Assembly: GCF_040779325.2 (NCBI RefSeq)
Contig: NZ_JBFONT020000001.1
Coordinates: forward strand, 186,001-250,000
Direction of reading: 5' to 3'
Source: Aestuariibius violaceus
Lineage (GTDB): Bacteria > Pseudomonadota > Alphaproteobacteria > Rhodobacterales > Rhodobacteraceae
DNA length: 64,000 nt
A program made the translations under genes and the position numbers. Under the pieces are notes generated by a model. That model saw nothing but the letters and a program-made list of their open reading frames with translations, was not told where the DNA came from and ran no database searches. Position 1 is the first letter of the stretch. Each line of letters starts with the position of its first letter. Positions 51,739 through 60,308 of this stretch are shown one piece after another.

Positions 51739-53091
51739 ATGCGGCGACTAATTGAACGGGGATTGATGTTCGGGAACCTCGTGGAGGTCTCGTCCCCCGT
51801 CTGGGTCGACCGCTACAACCGCGCGTTGGACCATCTGACGGGCCAGCAGACCGCCCTCACCGAGTTCCACATCGACATCTCCGGCTACTCGCCCGAAATC
51901 GCCGACGAGCTGGGCGATGACCTCTACCTCAACCACGCGGGCGTGAACCGGCAGTTCATCCTGCTCACGACCGAGCAGAAGGCCGCGCCGCTTCTGAACA
52001 TGAAGTTCTCCACCTCCCGCGGCATCCTCCGCCAGTTCATCGAGGAAAATGAGGCGCAGCTCTTCGCGCTGACCGCCCGCGACGCGGTGGCGGGCGAGCT
52101 CGTGAATTCCGTCTACAGCGTGCCCACCGCCGCCCGCCTCTTCGATATCCGCAAGATCCGGGTCGAGGCCGACACGACCGGCGGCGCCGTCCGGCAGGCG
52201 GCCGAGCTGCGCGAAAAGATCATCCACTTCAAGACCGAGGAAGACGCCTGGTTCGATGACGTCCTGATCGCCGAGATGATCTCGATCGCCAAGGAAACCG
52301 GCGATGTCAGCCGCAATCCGATCACGCTGAACGAAGGCGAGTTCGAACAGGGGAACTTCTGGACCGACCATTTCGGCGGCCTCTACGTCTTCCGCGACAT
52401 GGAAAAGCCCGCCGTCATCACTGCGGGGGATACCGAAGACCTGGGCGAGCTGCCGGTGAAACGCGTCCTCGACCTCTCGGAACGCACCGGCATCGCCCAG
52501 TTCCTGCAGGAAAACAGCCTGACCGAACCGATCATCGAGGCGCGTGGCATCGACGCGGCCCGGATCCTGCGCCAGAAGCTCGACTTCATCATCGTCGACG
52601 TGGCCGGCGCCATGGGCGATAGCATCGGCCGCGGCACCCGCGGCGAGATGCGCGCGCTCGCCCGGCGCTACCACGATATCCTGCCAGAGACGTTCCATGG
52701 CCTCGCCGCGCTTCTCCGCTGGGCCGAGGGCGGCGGGCCCTGGCCCACGATCACCAGCGAGCATCCGGCCTATTTCTACGGCCTGCGCGCCGCGCCCCAC
52801 ACGGATGCAGACCTCGTCAACATGCTGCTGGCCGAGCTCTGCCCGCTCGACATCCGCCAGCTCTTCATCTGTCATAAAGAGGCGTTCTATGCCGCCTACC
52901 GCGACTGGTCCGATCCCAAGAAAGACTATGTGGCGCGCTTCCTCGAACGCGACTACATGGAAGACAAGGCCGCCACGCGCGAGGCGCTGTTCGGCCACAA
53001 CGCACCCGACCGCAGGGACACGGCCCGCGACCGCGACACCGAGCGTCTGATCGAACGGGTCGGCCCCTGGGGCGCGGTAAGGAGGAACTAA
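51739..53091 (+). CDS. DUF6638-like protein (cluster gene 5)
   Basis: The 450-residue soluble protein begins MRRLIERGLMFGNLVEVSSP after a strong AGGAGGG site. It contains FHIDISGYSPEIADELGDDLYLNH and FIIVDVAGAMGDSIGRGTRGEM. I recall this N-terminus as that of a domain-of-unknown-function family (DUF6638) from Rhodobacterales; the number needs checking. No signal peptide or membrane helix is visible, and no catalytic motif stands out. It lies in series with the AAA+ gene, 54 bases after the small membrane protein gene and directly abutting the next gene. Confidence 0.78.
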   Translation: MRRLIERGLMFGNLVEVSSPVWVDRYNRALDHLTGQQTALTEFHIDISGYSPEIADELGDDLYLNHAGVNRQFILLTTEQKAAPLLNMKFSTSRGILRQFIEENEAQLFALTARDAVAGELVNSVYSVPTAARLFDIRKIRVEADTTGGAVRQAAELREKIIHFKTEEDAWFDDVLIAEMISIAKETGDVSRNPITLNEGEFEQGNFWTDHFGGLYVFRDMEKPAVITAGDTEDLGELPVKRVLDLSERTGIAQFLQENSLTEPIIEARGIDAARILRQKLDFIIVDVAGAMGDSIGRGTRGEMRALARRYHDILPETFHGLAALLRWAEGGGPWPTITSEHPAYFYGLRAAPHTDADLVNMLLAELCPLDIRQLFICHKEAFYAAYRDWSDPKKDYVARFLERDYMEDKAATREALFGHNAPDRRDTARDRDTERLIERVGPWGAVRRN

Positions 53092-53373
53092 ATGGCGTTC
53101 GTCCGGCTTCTGGTCATGCTTCTGGCGGTCCTGACCGTCGTCTATTTCTGCGTTTCGATCTATTCGCGCATGGCCCGGCGCGAGAAACTCGAACGGGAAT
53201 TCGAACTGGAACGCCTTAGCGACCCGTCGATCTCTCCCGCCGAAAAGGACGAGTTCGTCAAGCGCGGGATGGTCGATTATGACGGCTCGCTCAGAAAGCG
53301 GCTGATCCTTCTGGTCTATGTCGTGCCGCTGGCAGTGATCGGCACGATCATCTACACTGTGAACCACATGTGA
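53092..53373 (+). CDS. Small two-helix membrane protein (cluster gene 6)
   Basis: The 93-residue protein has an N-terminal helix (LLVMLLAVLTVVYFCVSI), a highly charged cytoplasmic loop (MARREKLEREFELERLS) with PAEKDEFVKRGMVDYDGSLR, and a second helix (LILLVYVVPLAVIGTIIY). The ATG immediately follows the previous stop and has AAGGAGG just ahead, within the previous gene. Similar small proteins accompany DUF1523 genes, as here, which argues for joint function. Confidence 0.8.
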   Translation: MAFVRLLVMLLAVLTVVYFCVSIYSRMARREKLEREFELERLSDPSISPAEKDEFVKRGMVDYDGSLRKRLILLVYVVPLAVIGTIIYTVNHM

Positions 53374-53380
53374 GGCGGCA

Positions 53381-54019
53381 ATGGCATTCTATCTGAAATG
53401 GCTCTTCTGGGGGTCGCTGGCGACGATCCTCGCAGGCTTCCTCTACTATACGCTGCCGCAGACCGATGTCGTCCGCGTGGTCGAAACCGAAGTCCGCCGG
53501 GTGGATCTGGGCGGAGAGAACACGCTCTTCTGGTCCCAGCCCGATGCGGGGCAGGCCGTAAACGATACCCGCGACGTCTTCTTCATCCAAACGGAACTGC
53601 CTAATGGACGCCCAATGGTGTATCGCAACGAAGACACAGGGTGGGGCTGGCCGCCCTATTTCAAGTTCGATACCGCCAACCTACAAACTCAAGCAAGCGC
53701 CCTCAGAACTCGCGATATAGATGACCAAAGATGGGCTGCGATACGCCATTACGGCGTCCGGATCCCATATCTCTCGATCTATCCCAACGCGGTCACGATC
53801 CGCGCCGTCGATGGCCCTGACGTCCGGATCATCCCCTGGATCGCGATCATCTGCTGGATCCTCGTGATCTCGTTCATCTGGTTCGTCACCGCCCGCTGGC
53901 TGCGCTTCAAGCGCCGCTACATCTCTCCCCGCGTCGACCGGGCCGATGCATGGTACGACGACAAGACCGGCCGGTTCTCACGCTGGGTCGACACCTGGCG
54001 CAGCAAGCCGCGGTCCTGA
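53381..54019 (+). CDS. DUF1523 family membrane protein (cluster gene 7)
   Basis: The 212-residue protein has an N-terminal helix (WLFWGSLATILAGFLYYTL), an extracytoplasmic domain with the strongly conserved DUF1523 blocks VRVVETEVRRVDLGGENTLFW, NGRPMVYRNEDTGWGWPPYFKF and YLSIYPNAVTIRAVDGPDVR, and a C-terminal helix (WIAIICWILVISFIWFV) with a basic tail. The function of the family is unknown. It starts seven bases after the previous stop. Bases 53590-53760 are slightly AT-richer than the rest of the gene. Confidence 0.9.
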   Translation: MAFYLKWLFWGSLATILAGFLYYTLPQTDVVRVVETEVRRVDLGGENTLFWSQPDAGQAVNDTRDVFFIQTELPNGRPMVYRNEDTGWGWPPYFKFDTANLQTQASALRTRDIDDQRWAAIRHYGVRIPYLSIYPNAVTIRAVDGPDVRIIPWIAIICWILVISFIWFVTARWLRFKRRYISPRVDRADAWYDDKTGRFSRWVDTWRSKPRS

Positions 54020-54058
54020 TCACGGGTGGGGACGGCCCGAAAGCCGCCCCCGATACGC

Positions 54059-54649
54059 TCAGAAGCGGAAGACCGCCCCCAGCTCGTACTGATTGAGATC
54101 CTCGCCGAAACGGCCCGCAGCCCGGATCCCGAAATTCGGCGCAAGATACTGGGTATATCCCAGTTTCGAAGACCATTCGCTGCCCTCGATCCCGGTAAAC
54201 TGGATCTCGCCGTCCAGAACACCGGCCGACCCGATCCCGAACTCTATGTCGGCAGCGACGAAATAGGTCGAGTCCTCGAGTTCTACACCGAAGCTCTCCA
54301 GAACGTCGTCGAAATCGGTCTCGACATTACCACCGATGACACCGGCAGCGACCGAAAAGGCATACCCCGGGTCCTGTGCCAAAGTGTGACGGTAACCCAA
54401 CTGTCCGATATTCACGTCGACGTCGAAGCCGAAGATCTCATCCGAATACTGCCGCCAGTCGCCCACGATCTTGCCGTCGGGACTGACGCTGAAGCGTCCG
54501 GCGATACCAAACCCTGAAGCCTCGTAGTCGTCGCCGACCTCGATCGTCGCGGAGTATCCGTAGACGTAGTCGGAGTTGACGTATTCGTTCGCCAGCGCCG
54601 GGGTGGCGGCAAAGCAAACCAGCAAGGCAGGAATGATAAGATGTTTCAT
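54059..54649 (-). CDS. Outer-membrane beta-barrel protein, small
   Basis: The 196-residue protein has a signal peptide (MKHLIIPALLVCFAATPALA). Alternating amphipathic strands make up the rest (YVYGYSATIEVGDDYEASGF; FGIAGRFSVSPDGKIVGDW; YFVAADIEFGIGSAGV), ending YELGAVFRF. A terminal Phe preceded by alternate hydrophobic residues is the BAM recognition signal. Eight to ten strands would fit. Ligand or function is unknown. It converges on the DUF1523 gene with a 39-base gap. Confidence 0.82.
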   Translation of the reverse strand: MKHLIIPALLVCFAATPALANEYVNSDYVYGYSATIEVGDDYEASGFGIAGRFSVSPDGKIVGDWRQYSDEIFGFDVDVNIGQLGYRHTLAQDPGYAFSVAAGVIGGNVETDFDDVLESFGVELEDSTYFVAADIEFGIGSAGVLDGEIQFTGIEGSEWSSKLGYTQYLAPNFGIRAAGRFGEDLNQYELGAVFRF

Positions 54650-55120
54650 AGGTCACGTTCCAAGACGTCCTTCCAATGCGAGGACGGTCGGACCCAAGCA
54701 GCAATTCCGTCGCTGCCCCAGCCTGAATATGAACACCATTCAATTTCCATGCCCCGGATGCAACATCATGGCTGAAGCAAAACAGGCAGCCGCACTGTTT
54801 TCCTTGGCCGATGACGTTGCGCGGCATATTCACGGGGACCGCCCGTGCCCGAAAAAACGCATCTGCTCCTGCAGAAATCTCTTCAGCATGAACCGGCCCA
54901 GCCAAGGCCGGAAACCGGAAAGGTCAGGAAAACCTTAATTGACCTAAAGGCAGATATTCACGCCAGAAACCAAGTCCTTCGTCACCCTGCCTTCCTAACC
55001 CAGAGCGTTAACGTTAATCGGCGTTAGGGTTAACGCATGCGCGTAGGAGAACGCGAGGCTCACCTATCACGTCTAGACCGTCACCGAGGCCCGGCAAATG
55101 CGCGCAAGACGCGCCCGCAT
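54650..55120. other. 471-base gap without a gene; one inverted repeat
   Basis: No frame shows family resemblance; short open stretches exist on both strands. The region is AT-richer than its flanks. A perfect inverted repeat GCGTTAAC (55005-55012) / GTTAACGC (55029-55036) with a 16-base spacer lies 85 bases after the end of the minus-strand dehydrogenase gene, too far for a simple terminator. It could be an operator-like site or the remnant of another element. The promoter of the barrel gene should lie at the left edge. Confidence 0.4.
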
Positions 55121-57460
55121 TCACTCGCCGTAGGGAATCCAGACCGTCTTGATCTCCGTCGCCGCCTCCAGAAACGCCTCGGATGTATTCGCGGTCCAGT
55201 CCATTGCCGCGCCATTATTCATCCAGGTCCGCTTCAGGTTGCCGACCGCCCCCCGTTCCACCGCGCCCGACAGGTCGCTCGACGAAAACGTCCAGACCGC
55301 ATCCACATCCAGATGCTCCGACAGCGTCTTGGCCAGCTCTGAATGGCTGCCGGTCAGCAGGTTCACGACGCCCGCGGGCACGTCCGACGTCTCGAGGATC
55401 TGGATCAGCTCGCGCACCACCATCGGATAGGCTTCCGAGGCGACGAGGATCATCCGGTTGCCCATCGCCATGCCCGCCGCCATCGCCGTCACGAGGGCCA
55501 GCAAAGGCGCCTCGTCCGCCGCCAGCACGCCGATCACGCCGACCGGTTCCCGCATGGCCAACGCCGTGCCGCGCAACGGCACCGGTTTGGCGCGGCCTTC
55601 GACCTTGTCCGTCCAGGCGGCATAGGTGAACAGCCGATCGATGCTTGCCGCGACCTCCGCCGCGCCGTCCTTGGCGCCGGTCATCGCATCCAGCGCCTTG
55701 GCCAGCTCTCCTTCCCGCGCCGCCATGTTCTCGGCGATGTAGTACAGGATCTGCGCCCGCAGATGCGCCGTAGCAGCCCCCCATCCGTTGGCCGCCTGCG
55801 CCGCCTCCACCGCGTTGCGCACGTCCTTCCGGTTCGCCACCGACACCTGCCCCAGCAGCGCGCCCTTCGGCCCGTAGACCGGCGTCGAATAGCCCCCATC
55901 GGGCCGCGCCTGTTTCCCACCGATATACAACTTCACCGTCCGGTCGAGCCCCGCCTCGCCCGCCGCGCCGTTCCCCTCGTGCGGCAGAACCCGCTTCAGC
56001 GCCTTCGGCTTTCCGGCGGCCTTGGTATAGGCGCGCAGCCCCTCCCAACCGCCTTCCCGGCCGAACCCGCTTTCGCGCACGCCGCCGAACCCGGCGGCCG
56101 CGTCGAACAGGTTCGTCGCGTTGATCCAGACAACCCCCGCCGCCAGCTTCGGCGCCACGTCGAGCGCCAGGTTCACATTCTCCGTCCACACCGTCGCCGC
56201 CAATCCGTAGCGCGTGTTGTTCGCGATCTGCACCGCTTCTGCCGGGGTCCGGAAGGTGGTCGACACCAGCACCGGCCCGAAGATCTCCTCCTGCATCAGC
56301 GTATCCGCCGGGGCCAGGCCGGTGATCAAAGTCGGCGGATAGAACGCCCCTTCCGCGGGCAGCGTCACCGCCGCGCGGTGCACCTCACCTGCCGTGTTCG
56401 CATCGACCAGCCGGGTGATCGCCTGCAGCTGCACCGGGTCGATCACCGCGCCGATATCGATCGCCTTATCCAGCGGGTCGCCGACCCGCATCTTGTCCAT
56501 CCGCGCCTTCAGCTTGGTGTGAAACCGCTCGGCCACGCTCTCCTGCACCAGCAGCCGAGACCCCGCACAGCAGACCTCGCCCTGATTGAACCAGATCGCA
56601 TCGATCAGCCCTTCAACGGCTGAATCAAGATCGGCATCGTCGAACACGATGTAGGGCGACTTCCCCCCCAGCTCGAGCGTCAGCGGAATGCCCCGCGCCG
56701 CCGTCGCCTCGCGGATCCGGCGGCCCACGGCGGTCGACCCGGTGAAGGCGATCTTGTCGACCTCCGCACCCACCAGCGCCTCCCCCGTCGCGCCATCGCC
56801 GGTCACGATGTTGACGACGCCCGCCGGGATCCCCGCCTCCACGCAGATCTCGGCGAACAAGAGCGCTGTCAGCGGCGTGTATTCCGCAGGCTTCAGGACC
56901 ACCGTATTGCCCATCGCCAGCGCCGGAGCCACCTTCCACGCCAGCATCAGCAGCGGGAAGTTCCACGGCACGATCTGCCCGCACACGCCCAACGGCACGC
57001 GCCCCGGCAGTTCATCCTCCATCAGCTGCGCCATTCCGGCGTGATAGTAGAAATGCCGCTGCGCCAGCGGCACATCGATATCCCGGCTCTCCCGGATCGG
57101 CTTGCCGTTATCCAGCGTCTCCAGAACGGCGAACAGCCGGCTGTGCTTCTGCAAGAGCCGCGCCAGAGCATAAAGCGTCCGCGCCCGCCCATGGCCGCCC
57201 AACTTCCACCAGTCCGCCTGCGCCTTCCGCGCCGCCTTCACTGCCGCCGCAACGTCCGCCGCGCTGCCCTGGGTCACCTCCGCCAGCACCGCTCCCGTCG
57301 CCGGATTCTTCGTCTCAAACGTCTTTCCCGGCTCGGTGAACCCGCCCCCGATGAAATGCCCGAAGCGACCCCCCTGCTTCTCGATCCAAGCCAATGCCTC
57401 GGCAGCACTTTCAGGCGCAGGACCGTATTCCATCGTCTCGAAGATCTCCTTTACCGTCAT
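55121..57460 (-). CDS. Double-domain aldehyde dehydrogenase (ALDH16-like)
   Basis: The 779-residue protein is two aldehyde dehydrogenase domains in series. Domain 1 (about 35-500) is complete: VPWNFPLLMLAWKVAPALA, FTGSTAVGRRIREA, the Glu in LELGGKSPYIVFDDADLD and the nucleophile in FNQGEVCCAGSRLLV. Domain 2 (about 515-779) is shortened and lacks a catalytic Cys: its loop reads VWTFSSSDLSGAVERGAVGN, then MNNGAAMDW. It therefore looks structural. This layout matches ALDH16. Lying 61 bases after deoC, it probably oxidises acetaldehyde from deoxyribose-5-phosphate cleavage. The start follows the family; an upstream in-frame start is less likely. Confidence 0.9.
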   Translation of the reverse strand: MTVKEIFETMEYGPAPESAAEALAWIEKQGGRFGHFIGGGFTEPGKTFETKNPATGAVLAEVTQGSAADVAAAVKAARKAQADWWKLGGHGRARTLYALARLLQKHSRLFAVLETLDNGKPIRESRDIDVPLAQRHFYYHAGMAQLMEDELPGRVPLGVCGQIVPWNFPLLMLAWKVAPALAMGNTVVLKPAEYTPLTALLFAEICVEAGIPAGVVNIVTGDGATGEALVGAEVDKIAFTGSTAVGRRIREATAARGIPLTLELGGKSPYIVFDDADLDSAVEGLIDAIWFNQGEVCCAGSRLLVQESVAERFHTKLKARMDKMRVGDPLDKAIDIGAVIDPVQLQAITRLVDANTAGEVHRAAVTLPAEGAFYPPTLITGLAPADTLMQEEIFGPVLVSTTFRTPAEAVQIANNTRYGLAATVWTENVNLALDVAPKLAAGVVWINATNLFDAAAGFGGVRESGFGREGGWEGLRAYTKAAGKPKALKRVLPHEGNGAAGEAGLDRTVKLYIGGKQARPDGGYSTPVYGPKGALLGQVSVANRKDVRNAVEAAQAANGWGAATAHLRAQILYYIAENMAAREGELAKALDAMTGAKDGAAEVAASIDRLFTYAAWTDKVEGRAKPVPLRGTALAMREPVGVIGVLAADEAPLLALVTAMAAGMAMGNRMILVASEAYPMVVRELIQILETSDVPAGVVNLLTGSHSELAKTLSEHLDVDAVWTFSSSDLSGAVERGAVGNLKRTWMNNGAAMDWTANTSEAFLEAATEIKTVWIPYGE

Positions 57461-57474
57461 CGCACGGCTCCCCG

Positions 57475-57494
57475 CTTCATCTGGCCCCAAATAC
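57475..57494 (-). repeat. Short intergenic motif GTATTT-NN-GGCnAGATGAnG (copy 2, minus strand)
   Basis: On the minus strand the sequence reads GTATTTGGGGCCAGATGAAG, 16 of 20 positions as in the copy at 48175, in the 61-base gap between deoC and the aldehyde dehydrogenase gene. It sits about 14 bases ahead of the dehydrogenase start, so it may influence expression, or be neutral repetitive DNA. Confidence 0.45.
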
Positions 57495-57521
57495 TTAAAT
57501 CCGACCTCTCCACCGGCGCCA

Positions 57522-58520
57522 TCACCCGATCGCATGCCGCCACGACGCCGAATAGGCGCCTGTCAGGTGGTGTTCCAGCTGCCGCTCGATATCTCCCAGC
57601 AGCGACGACGCCCCGAACCGGAACAGATCCGGCTGCAGCCAGCGATCTCCCAGCTCGTCCTTCATCATCGCAAGGTAGACCAGCGCGTCCTTCGCCTTCG
57701 AAATCCCCCCGGCGGGCTTGTAGCCCACGCGGTGCCCCGTCCGCTCATGAAAATCCCGGATCGCGCGGATCATCGTCAGCGTCACCGGCAGGGTCGCGTT
57801 GACGCTTTCCTTGCCGGTCGAGGTCTTGATGAAATCCGCCCCGGCCATCATGCAGACATACGAGGCCCGCGCGACGTTGCGCAGCGTCCCCAGCTCTCCC
57901 GTCGCAAGGATCGCCTTCACATGGGCCGGCCCGCAGGCCTCGCGGAACGCCCGCATCTCGTCATAAAGCGCCTGCCACCGCCCTTCCAACACATGGCGGC
58001 GGGAAATCACGATATCGATCTCCTCGGCTCCGGCCTTCACGCTCTCCTCGATCTCGGCGATGCGCAGATGGAGCGGCGACAGCCCCGCCGGAAACCCGGT
58101 CGACACGGCGGCCACCGGAATGCCCGTCCCGCGCAAAGCATCCACCGCCGCAGCCACCATCTCGTGATAGACGCAGACCGCGCCCACCGTCAGCCCCTCC
58201 ATCCCCAGCGCGGCCAGCAGATCCGCCCGCACCGGCTGGCGCGCCTTGGCGCAGAGCCGCCGCACCCGCGCCTCGGTGTCGTCGCCCGACAGCGTCGTCA
58301 GATCGATGCAGGTGATCGCCTTCAACAGCCACGCCGCCTGCCACTCTTTCTTGACCGACCGCCGCCCCGGCAGGGTCTGCGCCCGCCGCTCGATGGCCGA
58401 GGTATTGGCCTGCACGGCGCGCACCCAGGACAGGTCCAGCGGCAGGCCGGGATTGCGGATCTCGACGGCCTGCGGCAGGTCCTGCGGCCGGTGCTGAAGG
58501 GCGGTATCGGGCTTGGTCAC
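57522..58520 (-). CDS. deoC: Deoxyribose-phosphate aldolase
   Basis: The 332-residue TIM-barrel class I aldolase splits 2-deoxyribose-5-phosphate into acetaldehyde and glyceraldehyde-3-phosphate. Signatures are CIDLTTLSGDDTEARVRRLC near residue 72, EIDIVISRRHVLEGRWQALYDE, the Schiff-base region GADFIKTSTGK near residue 232 and VGYKPAGGISKAKDAL with the second lysine. The ~45-residue N-terminal extension is typical of the longer alphaproteobacterial/eukaryotic-like form. Operon with the double aldehyde dehydrogenase suggests nucleoside catabolism. Confidence 0.95.
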   Translation of the reverse strand: MTKPDTALQHRPQDLPQAVEIRNPGLPLDLSWVRAVQANTSAIERRAQTLPGRRSVKKEWQAAWLLKAITCIDLTTLSGDDTEARVRRLCAKARQPVRADLLAALGMEGLTVGAVCVYHEMVAAAVDALRGTGIPVAAVSTGFPAGLSPLHLRIAEIEESVKAGAEEIDIVISRRHVLEGRWQALYDEMRAFREACGPAHVKAILATGELGTLRNVARASYVCMMAGADFIKTSTGKESVNATLPVTLTMIRAIRDFHERTGHRVGYKPAGGISKAKDALVYLAMMKDELGDRWLQPDLFRFGASSLLGDIERQLEHHLTGAYSASWRHAIG

Positions 58521-58581
58521 GGGCGGCGCTTTCCGGGGCTTTAACGGCAGGCCCCGATCCTCTCACGCCAATGCGCCCGCT

Positions 58582-59442
58582 TCAAGCGTCCTCGGGTTCC
58601 GGACGGGGGGCAACCAGCCGGTGCTGGCGCTGCTTGCGGTAGGCATGCGGGGTCGCCCCGTGATGCTGCCGGAAAAGACGGTGAAAGTGGCTCAGGTTCG
58701 GGATCCCGCAATCGGTCGCGATCTCGGCCAGGCTGTCCTCCGTCCCGACCAGCCGCCGTGCCGCATGCTCCATCCGCACGCTGTTCACGTATTCCGACGG
58801 GCTCTGGCCCAGGAACCGCCGCGCCGTCCGGCTGACATGGGCATGCGCCCGCCCGGTGACGCGCACGAACCCGGCAGCGCCTTCGCGGAACACCCGCGGC
58901 TCCCGCGCGGCGGCACAGGCGCGCAGCAGCCAGTCCGGCGCATCCTCCGGCGCCGCGGCGGCTGGCATCAGTCCTGCAAAGAGCGGCAGCAGAAACGCCT
59001 CCGCCTGCAACACCCCCCGCGCGCCCGTCTCCAGCATCAGGGCCGTCCGCGACAGCTCCGTCAGCTGGCGGATGTCGCGCGGATGCCGCTCCGGCAGATC
59101 CGCCTCCGACCAGAAGAACCGCCCCGCCAGCTCCGCGTGCCGGGCGCGCAAGGGCGCCAGCACCTCGTCGGACAGGATCACGTTCACCATATGCGTCTCT
59201 TCGCCCCGCCCCTGCAGGGCATGAACGTCGCGCGGGCGGATGAAGACGATATCGCCCTCCTCCAGCTCCTGCGCGCGGTCGTTGATCCGGTGCCGCGCGC
59301 GGCCATGCTGGATCCAGAAGACCTCATGGAAATCATGGCCATGCAGCCGCGTCGCCCGCGACCGCGGCAGAACCGACCTGCTGAAATGAAGCGCTTCGCC
59401 GGGCCCAAGGACTTCCCGGCTGAGAATCTGAATAATCGACAT
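58582..59442 (-). CDS. AraC-family transcriptional regulator with N-terminal cupin
   Basis: The 286-residue protein has a cupin sensor domain (LHGHDFHEVFWIQHGRARHRIND and LEEGDIVFIRPRDVHALQG) and a C-terminal double HTH (TGRAHAHVSRTARRFLGQSPSEYVNSVRMEHAARRL, then LAEIATDCGIPNLSHFHRLFRQHHGATPHAYR). It lies 61 bases upstream of deoC on the same strand, so it may control the deoxyribose genes or be co-transcribed with them. Ligand unknown. It is divergent from rpe. Confidence 0.9.
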   Translation of the reverse strand: MSIIQILSREVLGPGEALHFSRSVLPRSRATRLHGHDFHEVFWIQHGRARHRINDRAQELEEGDIVFIRPRDVHALQGRGEETHMVNVILSDEVLAPLRARHAELAGRFFWSEADLPERHPRDIRQLTELSRTALMLETGARGVLQAEAFLLPLFAGLMPAAAAPEDAPDWLLRACAAAREPRVFREGAAGFVRVTGRAHAHVSRTARRFLGQSPSEYVNSVRMEHAARRLVGTEDSLAEIATDCGIPNLSHFHRLFRQHHGATPHAYRKQRQHRLVAPRPEPEDA

Positions 59443-59629
59443 GCGCCAGATGCTACATCATCGTCCCATGAAGGAAATGTGACAGAGCGCGCACCTGCGG
59501 CCCCCTGCCGCGCCCCGCCGAAAGGCGCCAAAACGATGGGCGTCCCGCCGCCGGACGCGGCAATCGCCGCCCCCCGTGACAACCGGTCCAAAAGCGCGCA
59601 GAACAGGGACATTCCGAGCGGAGACCGCC

Positions 59630-60307
59630 ATGCGCCCCATCAAGATCGCCCCGTCCATCCTCGCCGCCGATTTCGCGAATTTCGGCGCCGAATGCCGCGC
59701 GGTCGAGGCCGAGGGCGCCGACTGGATCCATGTCGACGTGATGGACGGGCACTTCGTCCCCAACCTCACCTTCGGCCCGCCCATGGTGAAGGCGCTTCGC
59801 CCGCACGTGAAAGGCGTGATGGACGTCCACCTGATGATCGCCCCGGTCGATCCCTATATCGACGCCTTCGCCGATGCCGGCGCCGACATCCTGACCGCCC
59901 ATGTGGAGGCCGGGCCACATATCCACCGCACGCTGCAGGCGATCCGCGCCGCGGGCATGCGCCCAGGCGTGGCGCTGAACCCCGCCACCCCGGCCGAGGC
60001 GGTGGCCCACGTCCTCGACCTCGTCGACCTGATCTGCGTGATGACGGTCAATCCCGGCTTCGGCGGGCAATCCTTCATCCCGATGGAGGATAAGATCCGA
60101 CAGCTGCGCGACATGGCAGGCGATCGCGACATCCATATCGAGATCGACGGCGGCGTGACGCCCGCAACCTCGCCAGGCGTCACCGCCGCCGGAGCGGACG
60201 TGCTCGTGGCGGGCTCCGCCGTCTTCAAGGGCGGCTCAGCCGACGATCCGGCGCCTTACGGACGCAACATCGCCGCGATCCGCAACGCCTGCGCTGCCGC
60301 CAGCTAA
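59630..60307 (+). CDS. rpe: Ribulose-phosphate 3-epimerase
   Basis: This 225-residue TIM-barrel enzyme interconverts ribulose- and xylulose-5-phosphate in the pentose-phosphate pathway. It has the family blocks KIAPSILAADFANFG, WIHVDVMDGHFVPNLTFGPP with metal-ligand His and catalytic Asp, VDVHLMI, MTVNPGFGGQSFIP and IEIDGGVTP with the second Asp. The start is MRPIKIAPS, as in the family, 54 bases into a longer frame. It complements the adjacent deoxyribose genes in pentose-phosphate metabolism. Confidence 0.95.
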   Translation: MRPIKIAPSILAADFANFGAECRAVEAEGADWIHVDVMDGHFVPNLTFGPPMVKALRPHVKGVMDVHLMIAPVDPYIDAFADAGADILTAHVEAGPHIHRTLQAIRAAGMRPGVALNPATPAEAVAHVLDLVDLICVMTVNPGFGGQSFIPMEDKIRQLRDMAGDRDIHIEIDGGVTPATSPGVTAAGADVLVAGSAVFKGGSADDPAPYGRNIAAIRNACAAAS

Positions 60308-60308
60308 C

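Noticed and set aside
51748..53367. Minus-strand 539-codon frame opposite the DUF6638-like gene
   Set aside because: Antisense to a gene with strong ribosome site and operon context; acidic, repetitive composition.
54729..54938. Plus-strand frame starting MNTIQFPCPGCN, a possible zinc-binding mini-protein
   Set aside because: The CPxC pair is not followed by a second pair in suitable spacing, and there is no clear ribosome site.
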